Positions 28,474 to 36,902 of a stretch of 64,000 nucleotides of DNA are shown in pieces. The translations under genes and the position numbers were made by a program. A model generated the notes under the pieces. That model was not told where the DNA came from. It made no database searches and saw only the letters and a list, made by a program, of their open reading frames with translations. Position 1 is the first letter of the stretch; every line of letters starts with the position of its first letter. This stretch comes from Agromyces sp. H66. Its GTDB lineage: Bacteria > Actinomycetota > Actinomycetes > Actinomycetales > Microbacteriaceae. Where the stretch lies: NCBI RefSeq assembly GCF_004959775.1, contig NZ_SJZG01000011.1, forward strand, positions 1-64,000, written 5' to 3'.

Positions 28474-31041
28474 TCAGCCCGCGACCGCGACCAGTCCCAG
28501 CTCCGCGGGCGAGAGCATGAGCGGATGCCGCGGCACCACGCGCACCGTGTACCCGAATGCTCCCGCGCGGTCGAGCACGACGGTGCCCGTGTACAGGCGG
28601 GGGCCCGAGGCATCCGGAGCCCCATCGGGTTCGAGCGCCGTGCGCCGCACGTCCTCGATCGTCTCGTCGGAGCGGCTGCGACCGTAGACGACCTCGACGG
28701 CGACATCGTCGGGCGCGAGCCCGTCGAGCTCGACGTACGCACGCAGTCGCAACGCGTCGCCGACATGCGGCGACTCCACGCCGCCCGACTCCACGTGCGT
28801 CACGTGCACGTTCGGCCACGCGGCCCGCACCCGCGCGTCGAACGCGGCGAGGTCGCGGGCCCCCCGGTCGCCGTCGGCCTCCACCTTCGCCGCATGCTCG
28901 GCGGCCCGGCGGTAGAGCCGCTCGACGTACTCCTTCACCATGCGGTCGGCGCCGAGGTCGGGCGCGAGCGTCGCGAGCGTCTGCCGCACCCGGCGCACCC
29001 ACTCCACGGGCACGCCGTCGCCGTCGCGCTCGTAGTACCGGGTCACGACGCGGTGCTCGAGCAGGTCGTAGAGGGCGGACGCCTCGAGGGCGTCGCGCTC
29101 CCCCGCATCGCCCGCGGCATCCGCCGACGGAATCACCCAGCCGTAGTCGTCGCCCGCGTATTCGGCCCACCAGCCGTCGAGGATCGAGAGGTTGAGCGCG
29201 CCGTTCATGGCGGCCTTCATGCCCGACGTGCCGCACGCCTCGAGCGGCCGCAGCGGGTTGTTCAGCCACACGTCGCAGCCGGGGTAGAGCAGCTCGGCCA
29301 TGCCCATGTCGTAGTCGGGCAGGAACACGATGCGCTCGCGCAGTTCGGGCTGCTGCGCGAACTGCACGAGCTGCTGGATGAGCCGCTTGCCCTCGTCGTC
29401 GGCCGGATGCGACTTGCCCGCGATCACGAACTGCACGGGCCGCTCGGGGTTCGTGAGGATCGCCTTCAGTCGCTCGGGGTCCTGCAGCATCAGCGTGAGG
29501 CGCTTGTACGTCGGCACGCGCCGGGCGAAGCCCACCGTGAGCGTGTCGGGATCGAGGACCTGCGTCACCCAGGCCGGCGCCGACGCGCCGCCGTGCTGCT
29601 CCGACCACGCCGCGGCGAGGCGACGGCGCGCGTCCTCGACGAGTTGCAGTCGCATCCGTCGCTTGACGTTCCAGAACTCGCCGTCGGAGAGGGCGGGGCT
29701 CAGCCAGTCGGCGTGCTCGGTGTCGGCGGTGCCGAGCGTCGACTCGGCGAGGCCGACGAGCGCCGGGTCGGTCCAGGTCGGCGCGTGCACGCCGTTGGTG
29801 ATCGACGTGATCGGCACCTCATCGGCGTCGAAGCCTGGCCAGAGGTCGCCGAACATGCGCCGGCTCACCTTGCCGTGCAGCTTCGAGACGCCGTTGGCGT
29901 GCTGGGCGAGCCGCAGCCCCATGACGGCCATGTTGAAGGCGCTCGTCTCGGGGTCGGCGCCGGGCTCGACGCCGAGGGCGAGCGCGTCGGCGGGCTCCAC
30001 GCCCGGCAGCAGCGAACTCGTGAGGTAGCGCTCGACGAGTCCCCGGTCGAAGCGGTCGATGCCGGCGGGCACGGGCGTGTGCGTCGTGAACACGGTGCCG
30101 GCGCGCACGACCTGCAGCGCCTCGGCGAACGAGAGGCCCTCGGCGATGTGCGTGGCGATGCGCTCGAGCCCGAGGAATCCGGCGTGCCCCTCGTTCATGT
30201 GGAACACGTCGGGCGACGGCAGCCCTGCGAGCTCGGTGTAGGCGCGCACGGCGCGGGCGCCGCCGATGCCGAGCAGGAGTTCCTGCAGCAGCCGGTGCTC
30301 GCCGCCGCCGCCGTAGAGCCGGTCGGTCACCGAGCGCAGCTCGTCGGTGTTCGCCGGGATGCCGGTGTCGAGCATGAGCAGCGTGATGCGGCCGACCGCG
30401 GCCTTCCAGACGCGCGCGTGCAGCGACCGGTCGTCGGGAAGGGCGAGGGTCACCTGCACGGGCGCGCCGTCAGGGCGCCGCAGCACCGAGAGCGGCAGTC
30501 CGTCGGGGTCGAGCACGGGGTAGCGCTCCTGCTGCCACCCGTCGGGCGAGATCGACTGCGAGAAGTACCCCGCCTTGTAGAACAGGCCGACGCCGACGAG
30601 CGGGACCCCGAGGTCGGATGCCGCCTTCAGGTGATCGCCCGCGAGGATGCCGAGTCCTCCCGAGTACTGCGGCAGGGCGGCGGTGATGCCGAACTCGGGT
30701 GAGAAGTAGGCGACGAGTCGCGGCGCATCCGCACCGAGCGACTGGAACCAGCGCGGCTCGGCGAGGTACTCGCGCAGGCCCGCCCGCTCGCGCTCGGCCC
30801 ACTCGACGTAGTCGCCGTCGGCCGCGAGCTCGGCGAGACGCGCCGGGTCCACCTCGCCGAGGAAGGCGACGGGGTCGCGTCGCGAGCCCTGCCAGACGGC
30901 CGGGTCGATGTGCTCGAACAGGCGTTTGGTGGGCTCGTGCCACGACCATCGCAGGTTCCCCGCGAGCTCTTCGAGGGCCGAGAGCGCGCCCGGGACGACG
31001 GCACGGACGGTGAACTTGCGGATGGGCTTCACGGGTTTCAC
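28474..31041 (-). CDS. glgP: Alpha-glucan (glycogen) phosphorylase, GT35
   Basis: 855 residues: an N-terminal domain (LAGNLRWSWHEPTKRLFEHI) typical of the bacterial/archaeal short alpha-glucan phosphorylases, then the glycosyltransferase core with YFSPEFGITAALPQYSGGLG, EGHAGFLGLERI and the PLP lysine in ACGTSGMKAAMNGALNLS. A C-terminal beta domain (TALEPDGAPDASGPRLYTG) completes it. It releases glucose-1-phosphate from glycogen or accepts maltose-1-phosphate-derived glucan. GTG at 31041 fits MKPVKPIRKFTV; it faces the accessory block at 31.1-34.7 kb. Confidence 0.93.
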   Translation of the reverse strand: MKPVKPIRKFTVRAVVPGALSALEELAGNLRWSWHEPTKRLFEHIDPAVWQGSRRDPVAFLGEVDPARLAELAADGDYVEWAERERAGLREYLAEPRWFQSLGADAPRLVAYFSPEFGITAALPQYSGGLGILAGDHLKAASDLGVPLVGVGLFYKAGYFSQSISPDGWQQERYPVLDPDGLPLSVLRRPDGAPVQVTLALPDDRSLHARVWKAAVGRITLLMLDTGIPANTDELRSVTDRLYGGGGEHRLLQELLLGIGGARAVRAYTELAGLPSPDVFHMNEGHAGFLGLERIATHIAEGLSFAEALQVVRAGTVFTTHTPVPAGIDRFDRGLVERYLTSSLLPGVEPADALALGVEPGADPETSAFNMAVMGLRLAQHANGVSKLHGKVSRRMFGDLWPGFDADEVPITSITNGVHAPTWTDPALVGLAESTLGTADTEHADWLSPALSDGEFWNVKRRMRLQLVEDARRRLAAAWSEQHGGASAPAWVTQVLDPDTLTVGFARRVPTYKRLTLMLQDPERLKAILTNPERPVQFVIAGKSHPADDEGKRLIQQLVQFAQQPELRERIVFLPDYDMGMAELLYPGCDVWLNNPLRPLEACGTSGMKAAMNGALNLSILDGWWAEYAGDDYGWVIPSADAAGDAGERDALEASALYDLLEHRVVTRYYERDGDGVPVEWVRRVRQTLATLAPDLGADRMVKEYVERLYRRAAEHAAKVEADGDRGARDLAAFDARVRAAWPNVHVTHVESGGVESPHVGDALRLRAYVELDGLAPDDVAVEVVYGRSRSDETIEDVRRTALEPDGAPDASGPRLYTGTVVLDRAGAFGYTVRVVPRHPLMLSPAELGLVAVAG

Positions 31042-31110
31042 CCTAAGGCGAGCGCGTGACGAACGTGTGAACGTCGGATTCCGGGCGCCTTGGGGTGCCG
31101 TCTCGGACGG

Positions 31111-31506
31111 TCACGCGTCGCGGAGCCGGCGCACGAGGTCGGGCAGATGCGTGATGACGGTCGCCCAGAACACGTCGCCGTTCATGTCGGCGTAGCCACC
31201 GTGCGAGATGATGTTGCGGATCGTCCGGAGACTTCGGGATTCCTCCTCGGTCAGCACCTCACGAAGGTCGGAGAACTCCGACCGCTCGAGCAACCCGGTC
31301 AGCCGCACGACGGCGATCGACGCCGAGTCATATGACGGTGATCCGTCATGGAAGTCCTTGCGATCCGACCGGCGCACTCGTTCGAGCCGTTCGTCGATCT
31401 CGGCGAGTTCGGTCACGACATTCAGACGGTCGCGCTCGGACCGATCGGATGTCTCGCGTCGAGGTGCTCGGCTGAACCGCGCACCTCTGCCCGTCGATTC
31501 ATCCAT
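31111..31506 (-). CDS. hepT: HepT-like HEPN-domain ribonuclease toxin
   Basis: 131 residues. A helical HEPN domain with the Rx4H motif as Arg97-Asn98-x3-His102 (RTIRNIISHGGYADMNG) and the C-terminal helix VFWATVITHLPDLVRRL. In MntA-HepT systems the HEPN protein is the RNase and the nucleotidyltransferase MntA inactivates it by AMPylating a Tyr near the motif; here the Tyr is at 105, one residue further from the His than usual. Its ATG overlaps the mntA stop by one base (TGATG). The partner is broken (next entry). Confidence 0.78.
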   Translation of the reverse strand: MDESTGRGARFSRAPRRETSDRSERDRLNVVTELAEIDERLERVRRSDRKDFHDGSPSYDSASIAVVRLTGLLERSEFSDLREVLTEEESRSLRTIRNIISHGGYADMNGDVFWATVITHLPDLVRRLRDA

Positions 31507-31768
31507 CAGAGAGGAACGGCTTCCTGCACGATGCGCGTTGCGGCGGCCGAGCCGGACACGCCGGAGTCAGCGACGACATCGACCGGAAACCCGGTGAGCT
31601 CCTCGATATCGGCCGCCAGTGCCGCGAGGGTGAACAGGCTGGTCTGCGGGGACGGCGTCACCAGCAGTCGATATTGCTGTCGAAGTGGTCTTCACCACGG
31701 ACCCCTGATCCGAACACTCGGGGATTCGTGAGGCCACGACCCGCGGCCAACTCCCGTATGTGCGGGCA
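31506..31768 (-). pseudogene. mntA: mntA nucleotidyltransferase antitoxin, frameshifted and mutated
   Basis: On the minus strand the sequence reads ...LTNPRVFGSGVRGEDHFDSNID and then, if one base is restored at about 31666-31669, continues LLVTPSPQTSLFTLAALAAD...AATRIVQEAVPL and stops at 31506. As found, the frame runs from DSNID into C-W-stop. The catalytic pair that should be Asp-x-Asp (DSDID) reads Asn-Ile-Asp. No start codon exists before the in-frame stop upstream. Three lesions indicate a dead gene rather than one sequencing error. Confidence 0.8.
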
Positions 31769-31783
31769 GATCCTTGAGGAAAA

Positions 31784-31800
31784 ACTAGTCTACGACTAGT
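31784..31800. promoter_or_regulatory. 17-nt palindromic operator of phd-vapC, overlapping its promoter
   Basis: ACTAGTC-TAC-GACTAGT is a perfect inverted repeat with 7-bp arms. A candidate promoter runs through it: -35 TTGAGG (31774-31779), 17-base spacer, -10 TAGTCT (31797-31802). Phd-type antitoxins bind such palindromes to repress their own operon. The -10 is only 6 bases from the ATG at 31809, so the message is probably leaderless. Confidence 0.75.
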
Positions 31801-31808
31801 CTGATTAC

Positions 31809-32045
31809 ATGAGCACGATCAGCGCCTACGACGCCAAGACGCACTTCTCGTCGCTGCTGGAACGCGCCGGCGACGGTGAGACGGTTGTCATCACCAAGCA
31901 CGGCCGGCCCGTCGCGAAACTCGTACCCTTCGACGTGCGTCCTGCGGTCGACGACCTCGTCGATGCGCTGCTCGAAGCCCGAAAGGGAGTGCGACTCGAC
32001 GGCCTTCACACGCGCGACCTCATCGAGAACGGACGTCGGTACTGA
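31809..32045 (+). CDS. Phd/YefM-family antitoxin
   Basis: 78 residues. STISAYDAKTHFSSLLERAG, then TVVITKHGRPVAKLVPF is the canonical N-terminal DNA-binding fold of Phd/YefM antitoxins; the C-terminus (LEARKGVRLDGLHTRDLIE) would bind the toxin. It has no ribosome-binding site, consistent with a leaderless start at the promoter just described. The stop overlaps the toxin start by one base (TGATG). Confidence 0.92.
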   Translation: MSTISAYDAKTHFSSLLERAGDGETVVITKHGRPVAKLVPFDVRPAVDDLVDALLEARKGVRLDGLHTRDLIENGRRY

Positions 32046-32449
32046 TGTCATTCGTACTCGACGCCTCGGTCACGCTCGCATGGTGCTTCGAGGACGAGTC
32101 GACCGTAGAAACGGATGAGCTCCTGACTCGGCTTCGCACCGACAGCGCGATCGCGCCGTCGATCTGGGTCTTCGAGATCGCGAACGCACTGACCGTCGCC
32201 CAGCGGAGGAGACGACTGGTCGAGGCGAAGGCCGTGCTGTTCGCCTCGACGCTGCGGTCACTCCCGATCGAGGTGGCTCCGGCGCCATCGATGGCATCGA
32301 TCCTGGCCGTCGCCTCAGCGCACAAACTCAGCGCGTACGACGCGGCCTACCTCGAACTCGCCGAGCGCACTGGGATGCCGCTTGCCACGCTGGACGAGCG
32401 GCTCCGTGCTGCCGCGGGTGCAGCGGGTGTCCAGGCTCTTCCCGATTGA
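32045..32449 (+). CDS. vapC: VapC-type PIN-domain ribonuclease toxin
   Basis: 134 residues with the PIN acidic residues: Asp6 (VLDASVTLAWCF), Glu in VFEIANALTVAQRR, and the Asp pair in LSAYDAAYLELAERTGMPLA and LATLDERL. It should be an Mg-dependent endoribonuclease, often cutting initiator tRNA or 23S rRNA. Paired with the Phd antitoxin; all catalytic residues look intact. Confidence 0.92.
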   Translation: MSFVLDASVTLAWCFEDESTVETDELLTRLRTDSAIAPSIWVFEIANALTVAQRRRRLVEAKAVLFASTLRSLPIEVAPAPSMASILAVASAHKLSAYDAAYLELAERTGMPLATLDERLRAAAGAAGVQALPD

Positions 32450-32501
32450 CGCCCGACGCTCCGGTTCGGGAAACACCCTCGCCGTGTGCTCCATGAGGCG
32501 C

Positions 32502-33092
32502 TCAGTCGCCCGCGGGCTTCGCGACCCCGAACATCAGCGTGCGATGCACCAACTCCGCCACCTCGACGTCGGGCGACGGCGCGGCGCGCACCGCCGCGAC
32601 GAGCAGCGACGCCATCGTCGTGACGATCCACTCGGGTGAGAGACGATCATCGAGGAGACCCTCGCGCTGCCCCCGCCTGACGACGTCTGCAAGGGGCGAC
32701 AACACCTGTGCGCGCCGGGCGAGGAACTCCGGGTCGGAATCAGGAGCCTGCAGCACCATGAACCGGAGACTCATGGCCTGCGCGCTCAGCGCTCGAATCA
32801 CCCGGCCCAGCACCTCCACCGCCGTGCCGTCGTCGAGTCGGCAGTCGGCGAGCGCCCCGGAGGCCCGGTCGAGCGCATCCGAGCGGATGGCCGCCTCGAG
32901 CGCCTCCCGGTTCGCGAAGTGGCGGTAGACGGTCGCCCGCGTCAACTCGGCCGCCCGAGCGATGTCGCCCATCGAGGCCTCGGGATTGCGGGTGAACTCC
33001 TCGGTGGCCGCGGCGATGAGCATCTCACGGTGGCGGGCGACGTCGCTTCGGCGCGTCGGGGCGGGCGAGGAGGCATCCATGGTTTCCACCAT
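32502..33092 (-). CDS. TetR-family transcriptional regulator
   Basis: 196 residues. The N-terminal helix-turn-helix is clear: RHREMLIAAATEEFTRNPEA then MGDIARAAELTRATVYRHF. The C-terminal ligand domain is not assignable. It is divergent from a flavin monooxygenase with a shared 56-base region containing a palindrome, so it most likely represses that gene and itself. ATG at 33092 (MVETMDASS) is used; ATG at 33080 is equally plausible. Longer upstream frames overlap the monooxygenase and are rejected. Confidence 0.87.
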   Translation of the reverse strand: MVETMDASSPAPTRRSDVARHREMLIAAATEEFTRNPEASMGDIARAAELTRATVYRHFANREALEAAIRSDALDRASGALADCRLDDGTAVEVLGRVIRALSAQAMSLRFMVLQAPDSDPEFLARRAQVLSPLADVVRRGQREGLLDDRLSPEWIVTTMASLLVAAVRAAPSPDVEVAELVHRTLMFGVAKPAGD

Positions 33093-33112
33093 ATCCGGAA
33101 CCCAGCCGAAAC

Positions 33113-33128
33113 GAGACATACGTGTCTC
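33113..33128. promoter_or_regulatory. Operator palindrome between tetR and the monooxygenase gene
   Basis: GAGACA-TACG-TGTCTC is a perfect 6-bp inverted repeat with a 4-base spacer, flanked by further A/T. Its left arm coincides with the best -35 of the monooxygenase gene, spaced 17 bases from -10 TACGAT (33136-33141), so bound TetR would block RNA polymerase. The -10 lies 6 bases before ATG 33148, again a leaderless arrangement. Confidence 0.72.
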
Positions 33129-33147
33129 ATTTTGATACGATGTCGAC

Positions 33148-34695
33148 ATGACCCCTTCCCCGAACCGTGCGCCCGACCTCCCCCAGCCGCCCTCGCCCGT
33201 CGACGTCGACCTGCTCGTCGTCGGCGCCGGCCCGACCGGCCTGACCGCGGCCTGCGAGGCCCTCCGACTCGGACTGACGGTGCGCATCGTCGACCGCAAG
33301 CAGGGACTGTCGACGCATTCGAAGGCCCTTGTCACGCACGCCCGCACCATGGAGGTGCTCGAGACGATGGGAGTCGCCGACGCGATGCTCGAGGCCGGGG
33401 TGCCGTTCGCCGCCCTGAACGCACACGCCGGGCCCGGGAGGCGCCCGACGAGGGTGGACCTCCTCGGACTCCCCTGGGGCGACACGTCCTACCCGTTCTG
33501 GCTGTCGATCCCGCAGTACGCCACCGAGCAGGTACTCGAGCAGCACCTCCAGAACCTCGGTGGCGCCGTTGAGTGGGGCACCACGTTCGCCGACCTCGAC
33601 GACCGAGGCGATCACGTCGTTGCGAGGATCGAGGTCGGCGGCGAACCGCAGGAGGTCCGAGCCCGATGGGTGATCGGCTGCGACGGCGGCCGCAGCACCG
33701 TGCGCGACCAGATCGGGCTGCGACTCGACCGTCGCGAATCCGGGGTGCGATTCCTGCTCGCGGATGTCGCGGGCACGGCGCCGCTGGTCGAGGACGAGGG
33801 GTACGCCTATCTCGCGCCGGAGGGCCTCCTGATCATCGTGCCCGTGCCGGAGCCCGGTCGCTGGCGGATCATCGCGCACGTCGACGACGCGGAGGAGAGG
33901 ACGATCGACGCGGCGTACCTCGACGACCTGATCGCCGAGCGCACCGGGCTCGACTTCGGCGCCCGAGATGTCGGCTGGACCTCGCGATTCACGCTCAGCC
34001 ACGGCGTCGCGGACGCCTACCGGCGGGGTCGGGTGTTCCTCGCCGGAGACGCCGCGCACGTGCACAGCCCCGTGGGCGGGCAGGGCCTGAACACCGGCAT
34101 CCAGGACGCCCACAACCTGGTCTGGAAGCTCGCCGAGTCCGGGCGGGCACAAAGTCGGGCGGCCGCCGAAGCGCTGCTCGACAGCTACGAGCGCGAGCGC
34201 CGCGCCGCCGGAGCGAAGATGGTCGCGACCGTGGCCAGGATGACGGCGCTGATCACCGTGCGCAACCGCGGAATCCGACGCGTGCTCGGATGGATCGCCC
34301 CTCGCGCGCTCGCACTCCCCCGCCTGCACGCGCGGCTCGGTCGTGGAGCGGGGATGCTGGAGACCGCCTATCCCGACGGACCGATGGACGCGGGTCCCGG
34401 TGCGGGACGACGCCTTCCCGATCCCGAGCTCGCCGACGGACGCCGGCTCTCCGCACGCCTGCCCGGCACCGGGTGGTGCTGGGTCGTGCGGACCCGGGCC
34501 GGCGATGCCACGCCAGACCTCGAGGGGCCGCGCTGGCGTGGCCTGCCCGTGGTCGTCGTGCGGGAGGAGGAACTGCTCGACGGCGGCCGAGCGGGCTCCC
34601 TCGACCACCCGATCGCCCTCGTTCGCCCGGATCGCGTGCTCGCCGGCGTGGGCTCCGCACCCGAGGAGCTCCGCCCGCCGACGCTCGGCGGCTGA
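33148..34695 (+). CDS. FAD-dependent aromatic-ring monooxygenase
   Basis: 515 residues of the class A flavoprotein monooxygenase family. FAD-binding GxGxxG in DLLVVGAGPTGLTAACEA (near residue 28), the DG motif in VIGCDGGRSTVRDQIGL, and the GD motif in VFLAGDAAHVHSPVGGQGLN. A C-terminal thioredoxin-like extension (from about 430) is present as in PheA/PgaE-type enzymes. It would hydroxylate a phenolic or polyketide substrate using NAD(P)H. Control by the divergent TetR suggests induction by such a compound, perhaps an antibiotic. Confidence 0.88.
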   Translation: MTPSPNRAPDLPQPPSPVDVDLLVVGAGPTGLTAACEALRLGLTVRIVDRKQGLSTHSKALVTHARTMEVLETMGVADAMLEAGVPFAALNAHAGPGRRPTRVDLLGLPWGDTSYPFWLSIPQYATEQVLEQHLQNLGGAVEWGTTFADLDDRGDHVVARIEVGGEPQEVRARWVIGCDGGRSTVRDQIGLRLDRRESGVRFLLADVAGTAPLVEDEGYAYLAPEGLLIIVPVPEPGRWRIIAHVDDAEERTIDAAYLDDLIAERTGLDFGARDVGWTSRFTLSHGVADAYRRGRVFLAGDAAHVHSPVGGQGLNTGIQDAHNLVWKLAESGRAQSRAAAEALLDSYERERRAAGAKMVATVARMTALITVRNRGIRRVLGWIAPRALALPRLHARLGRGAGMLETAYPDGPMDAGPGAGRRLPDPELADGRRLSARLPGTGWCWVVRTRAGDATPDLEGPRWRGLPVVVVREEELLDGGRAGSLDHPIALVRPDRVLAGVGSAPEELRPPTLGG

Positions 34696-34723
34696 GCCCC
34701 CGCGCCCACACCGCGGCCTCCCA

Positions 34724-34804
34724 CCCGTAACCGAGGAGATCCGGCGTTCTCAGGTCGTCCCCGCAGAATCCGCCCTCGGACGCCGCGATCTCCTCAGTCA
34801 CGGG
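34724..34804. repeat. Intergenic long imperfect inverted repeat
   Basis: The arm 34724-34746 (CCCGT, then GAGGAGATC, then GGCG) is matched by 34781-34804 (CGCC, GATCTCCTC, ACGGG) with small internal mismatches and a 34-base loop. The loop has CCCCGCAGAATCCGCC, similar to the loop of the 28361-28426 element. It follows the monooxygenase stop by about 30 bases and precedes glgE by 65. Confidence 0.78.
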
Positions 34805-34868
34805 AAACGCGATCACGCCGCACGGCGATCACCGCGCCTGGTCGACCGATCCGCGCTACGGTCGGAAC

Positions 34869-36902
34869 GTGACGACCAACGCAGTGCTGGCCGGCCGGAT
34901 TCCGGTGACCCGGGTCACCCCCGCGCTCCCCGACGCGCGGTGGAGACCGAAGGCCTTCGAGGGCGAGGTCGTGCCGTTCCGGGCGACCGTGTTCCGAGAG
35001 GGGCACGACATGGTCGGCGCCATGCTCGTGCTCACGAGCCCGTCGGGCAGGGTCACGCGCGAGCGGATGTCGCCGCTGGCGCCGGGCACCGACCGCTGGG
35101 AGGCGAAGGCGCTGCTCGAAGAGCAGGGCATCTGGCACTGGCACGTGACGGGATTCGACGACGAGGTCGCGACCTGGCGGCACGACGCCGCGCTCAAGGT
35201 GGATGCGGGCGTCGACGTCGAGCTCATGTTCGAGATCGGCGCGCGCCTCCTCGACCGCGCGGCGGCCGAGACATCCCGCACCCGCGCCGTGCGGACGCGG
35301 CTCACGACGCTCGCCGCCGCGCTGCGCGACGGCGCGACATCCGCGGCCCACCGCCGCGCCCTCATCGACGACCCGATCCTCGAGGAGTTCGGCCCGCGCC
35401 CGCTCACGCGGCTCGCGACCGACTCCCCCGAGCACGAGATCCTCGTGGAGCGCCGCCGCGCGGGCGTCGGCTCGTGGTACGAGTTCTTCCCGCGCTCCGA
35501 GGGAGCGCGCCGGTTCAAGGACGGCCGCTGGCGCAGCGGCTCGTTCCGCACCGCGGCCAAGCGCCTCGACGGCGTCGCCGCCATGGGCTTCGACGTGGTG
35601 TACCTCCCGCCCATCCACCCGATCGGCGTCACGAACCGCAAGGGCCGCAACAACACGCTCGACCCGGGCCCGTTCGACCCCGGCTCGCCGTGGGCGATCG
35701 GAGGCCCACTCAGAGACGGCACCCCCGGCGGCCACGACGCCGTGCATCCCGACCTCGGCTCGCTCGCCGACTTCCGCGCGTTCGTGCGGCGGGCCGCCGC
35801 GCTCGGCATCGAGATCGCCCTCGACCTCGCGCTGCAGGCCTCCCCCGACCACCCGTGGGTGACGGAGCACCCGAACTGGTTCACGCAGCTGCCCGACGGC
35901 ACCATCCGCTACGCGGAGAACCCGCCGAAGAAGTACCAGGACATCTACCCGATCGACTTCGACGACGACTTCGAGGGCCTCGTCGTCGAGGTGACCCGCA
36001 TCGTGCGGCACTGGATGAAGCAGGGCGTGCGCATCTTCCGCGTCGACAACCCGCACACGAAGCCGCTCGCATTCTGGGAGCGGCTCATCGGCGACATCAA
36101 TGCGACCGACCCCGACGTCGTGTTCCTCGCCGAGGCGTTCACGCGGCCCGCGATGATGCAGGCCCTCGCGATGGTGGGCTTCCAGCAGTCGTACTCGTAC
36201 TTCACCTGGCGCAACACCAAGGCCGAGCTCGAGGAGTTCCTGACGAGCGTGACGCAGGACACCGCCGACTTCATGCGGCCGAACCTGTTCGTCAACACTC
36301 CCGACATCCTCACCGAGTACCTCCAGTTCGGCGGTCCGGCGGCGTTCACGGTGCGCGCGACCATCGCGGCGACCGCCGCGCCGACCTGGGGCGTGTACTC
36401 GGGCTTCGAGCTGTTCGAATCGGTGGCCCGGCCCGGCGCCGAGGAGGCCATCGACAACGAGAAGTACGAGTACAAGCCGCGCGACTTCGCCGCCGCCGAG
36501 CGCGAGGGGCGCTCGCTCGCGCTGTACCTCGGCATCCTGAACCGCATCCGCGCCGAGCACCCGGCGCTCGGCCAGCTGCGCAACCTCCGCATCCACGCGA
36601 GCGAGGACGACGCCGTGCTCGTGTACTCGAAGCACCTCGAGGGGCGCTTCACGCCCAGCGGCGTCGACGACACGATCATCGTCGTCGCGAACGTCGACCC
36701 CCACTCCGTCAGGGAGACCACCGTGCATCTCGACCTCGCCGCCATCGGCCTCGAGCCCGGCGCCCGCTTCGAGGTCGCCGACCTCGTCACCGGCGATCGC
36801 TGGACCTGGAGCGCCGCGAACTACGTCCGGCTCGACGCGTTCACGCAACCCGCGCACGTCCTGCACGTCGTGCGAGACGCGGATGGGGGCGACGATGCCT
36901 GA
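34869..36902 (+). CDS. glgE: Alpha-1,4-glucan:maltose-1-phosphate maltosyltransferase
   Basis: 677 residues of the GH13_3 family. The N-terminal domains ([20 protein letters not shown]) precede the barrel, which has [51 protein letters not shown] (nucleophile Asp) and [14 protein letters not shown] (acid/base Glu). It extends glucans with maltose-1-phosphate. GTG at 34869. It overlaps glgB by 8 bases; treS, which often lies between or near them, is not in the window. Confidence 0.95.
   Translation: MTTNAVLAGRIPVTRVTPALPDARWRPKAFEGEVVPFRATVFREGHDMVGAMLVLTSPSGRVTRERMSPLAPGTDRWEAKALLEEQGIWHWHVTGFDDEVATWRHDAALKVDAGVDVELMFEIGARLLDRAAAETSRTRAVRTRLTTLAAALRDGATSAAHRRALIDDPILEEFGPRPLTRLATDSPEHEILVERRRAGVGSWYEFFPRSEGARRFKDGRWRSGSFRTAAKRLDGVAAMGFDVVYLPPIHPIGVTNRKGRNNTLDPGPFDPGSPWAIGGPLRDGTPGGHDAVHPDLGSLADFRAFVRRAAALGIEIALDLALQASPDHPWVTEHPNWFTQLPDGTIRYAENPPKKYQDIYPIDFDDDFEGLVVEVTRIVRHWMKQGVRIFRVDNPHTKPLAFWERLIGDINATDPDVVFLAEAFTRPAMMQALAMVGFQQSYSYFTWRNTKAELEEFLTSVTQDTADFMRPNLFVNTPDILTEYLQFGGPAAFTVRATIAATAAPTWGVYSGFELFESVARPGAEEAIDNEKYEYKPRDFAAAEREGRSLALYLGILNRIRAEHPALGQLRNLRIHASEDDAVLVYSKHLEGRFTPSGVDDTIIVVANVDPHSVRETTVHLDLAAIGLEPGARFEVADLVTGDRWTWSAANYVRLDAFTQPAHVLHVVRDADGGDDA

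Noticed and set aside
28474-30702. Plus-strand 756-residue frame over glgP
   Set aside because: Antisense shadow of a gene with an intact PLP-lysine motif and family length.
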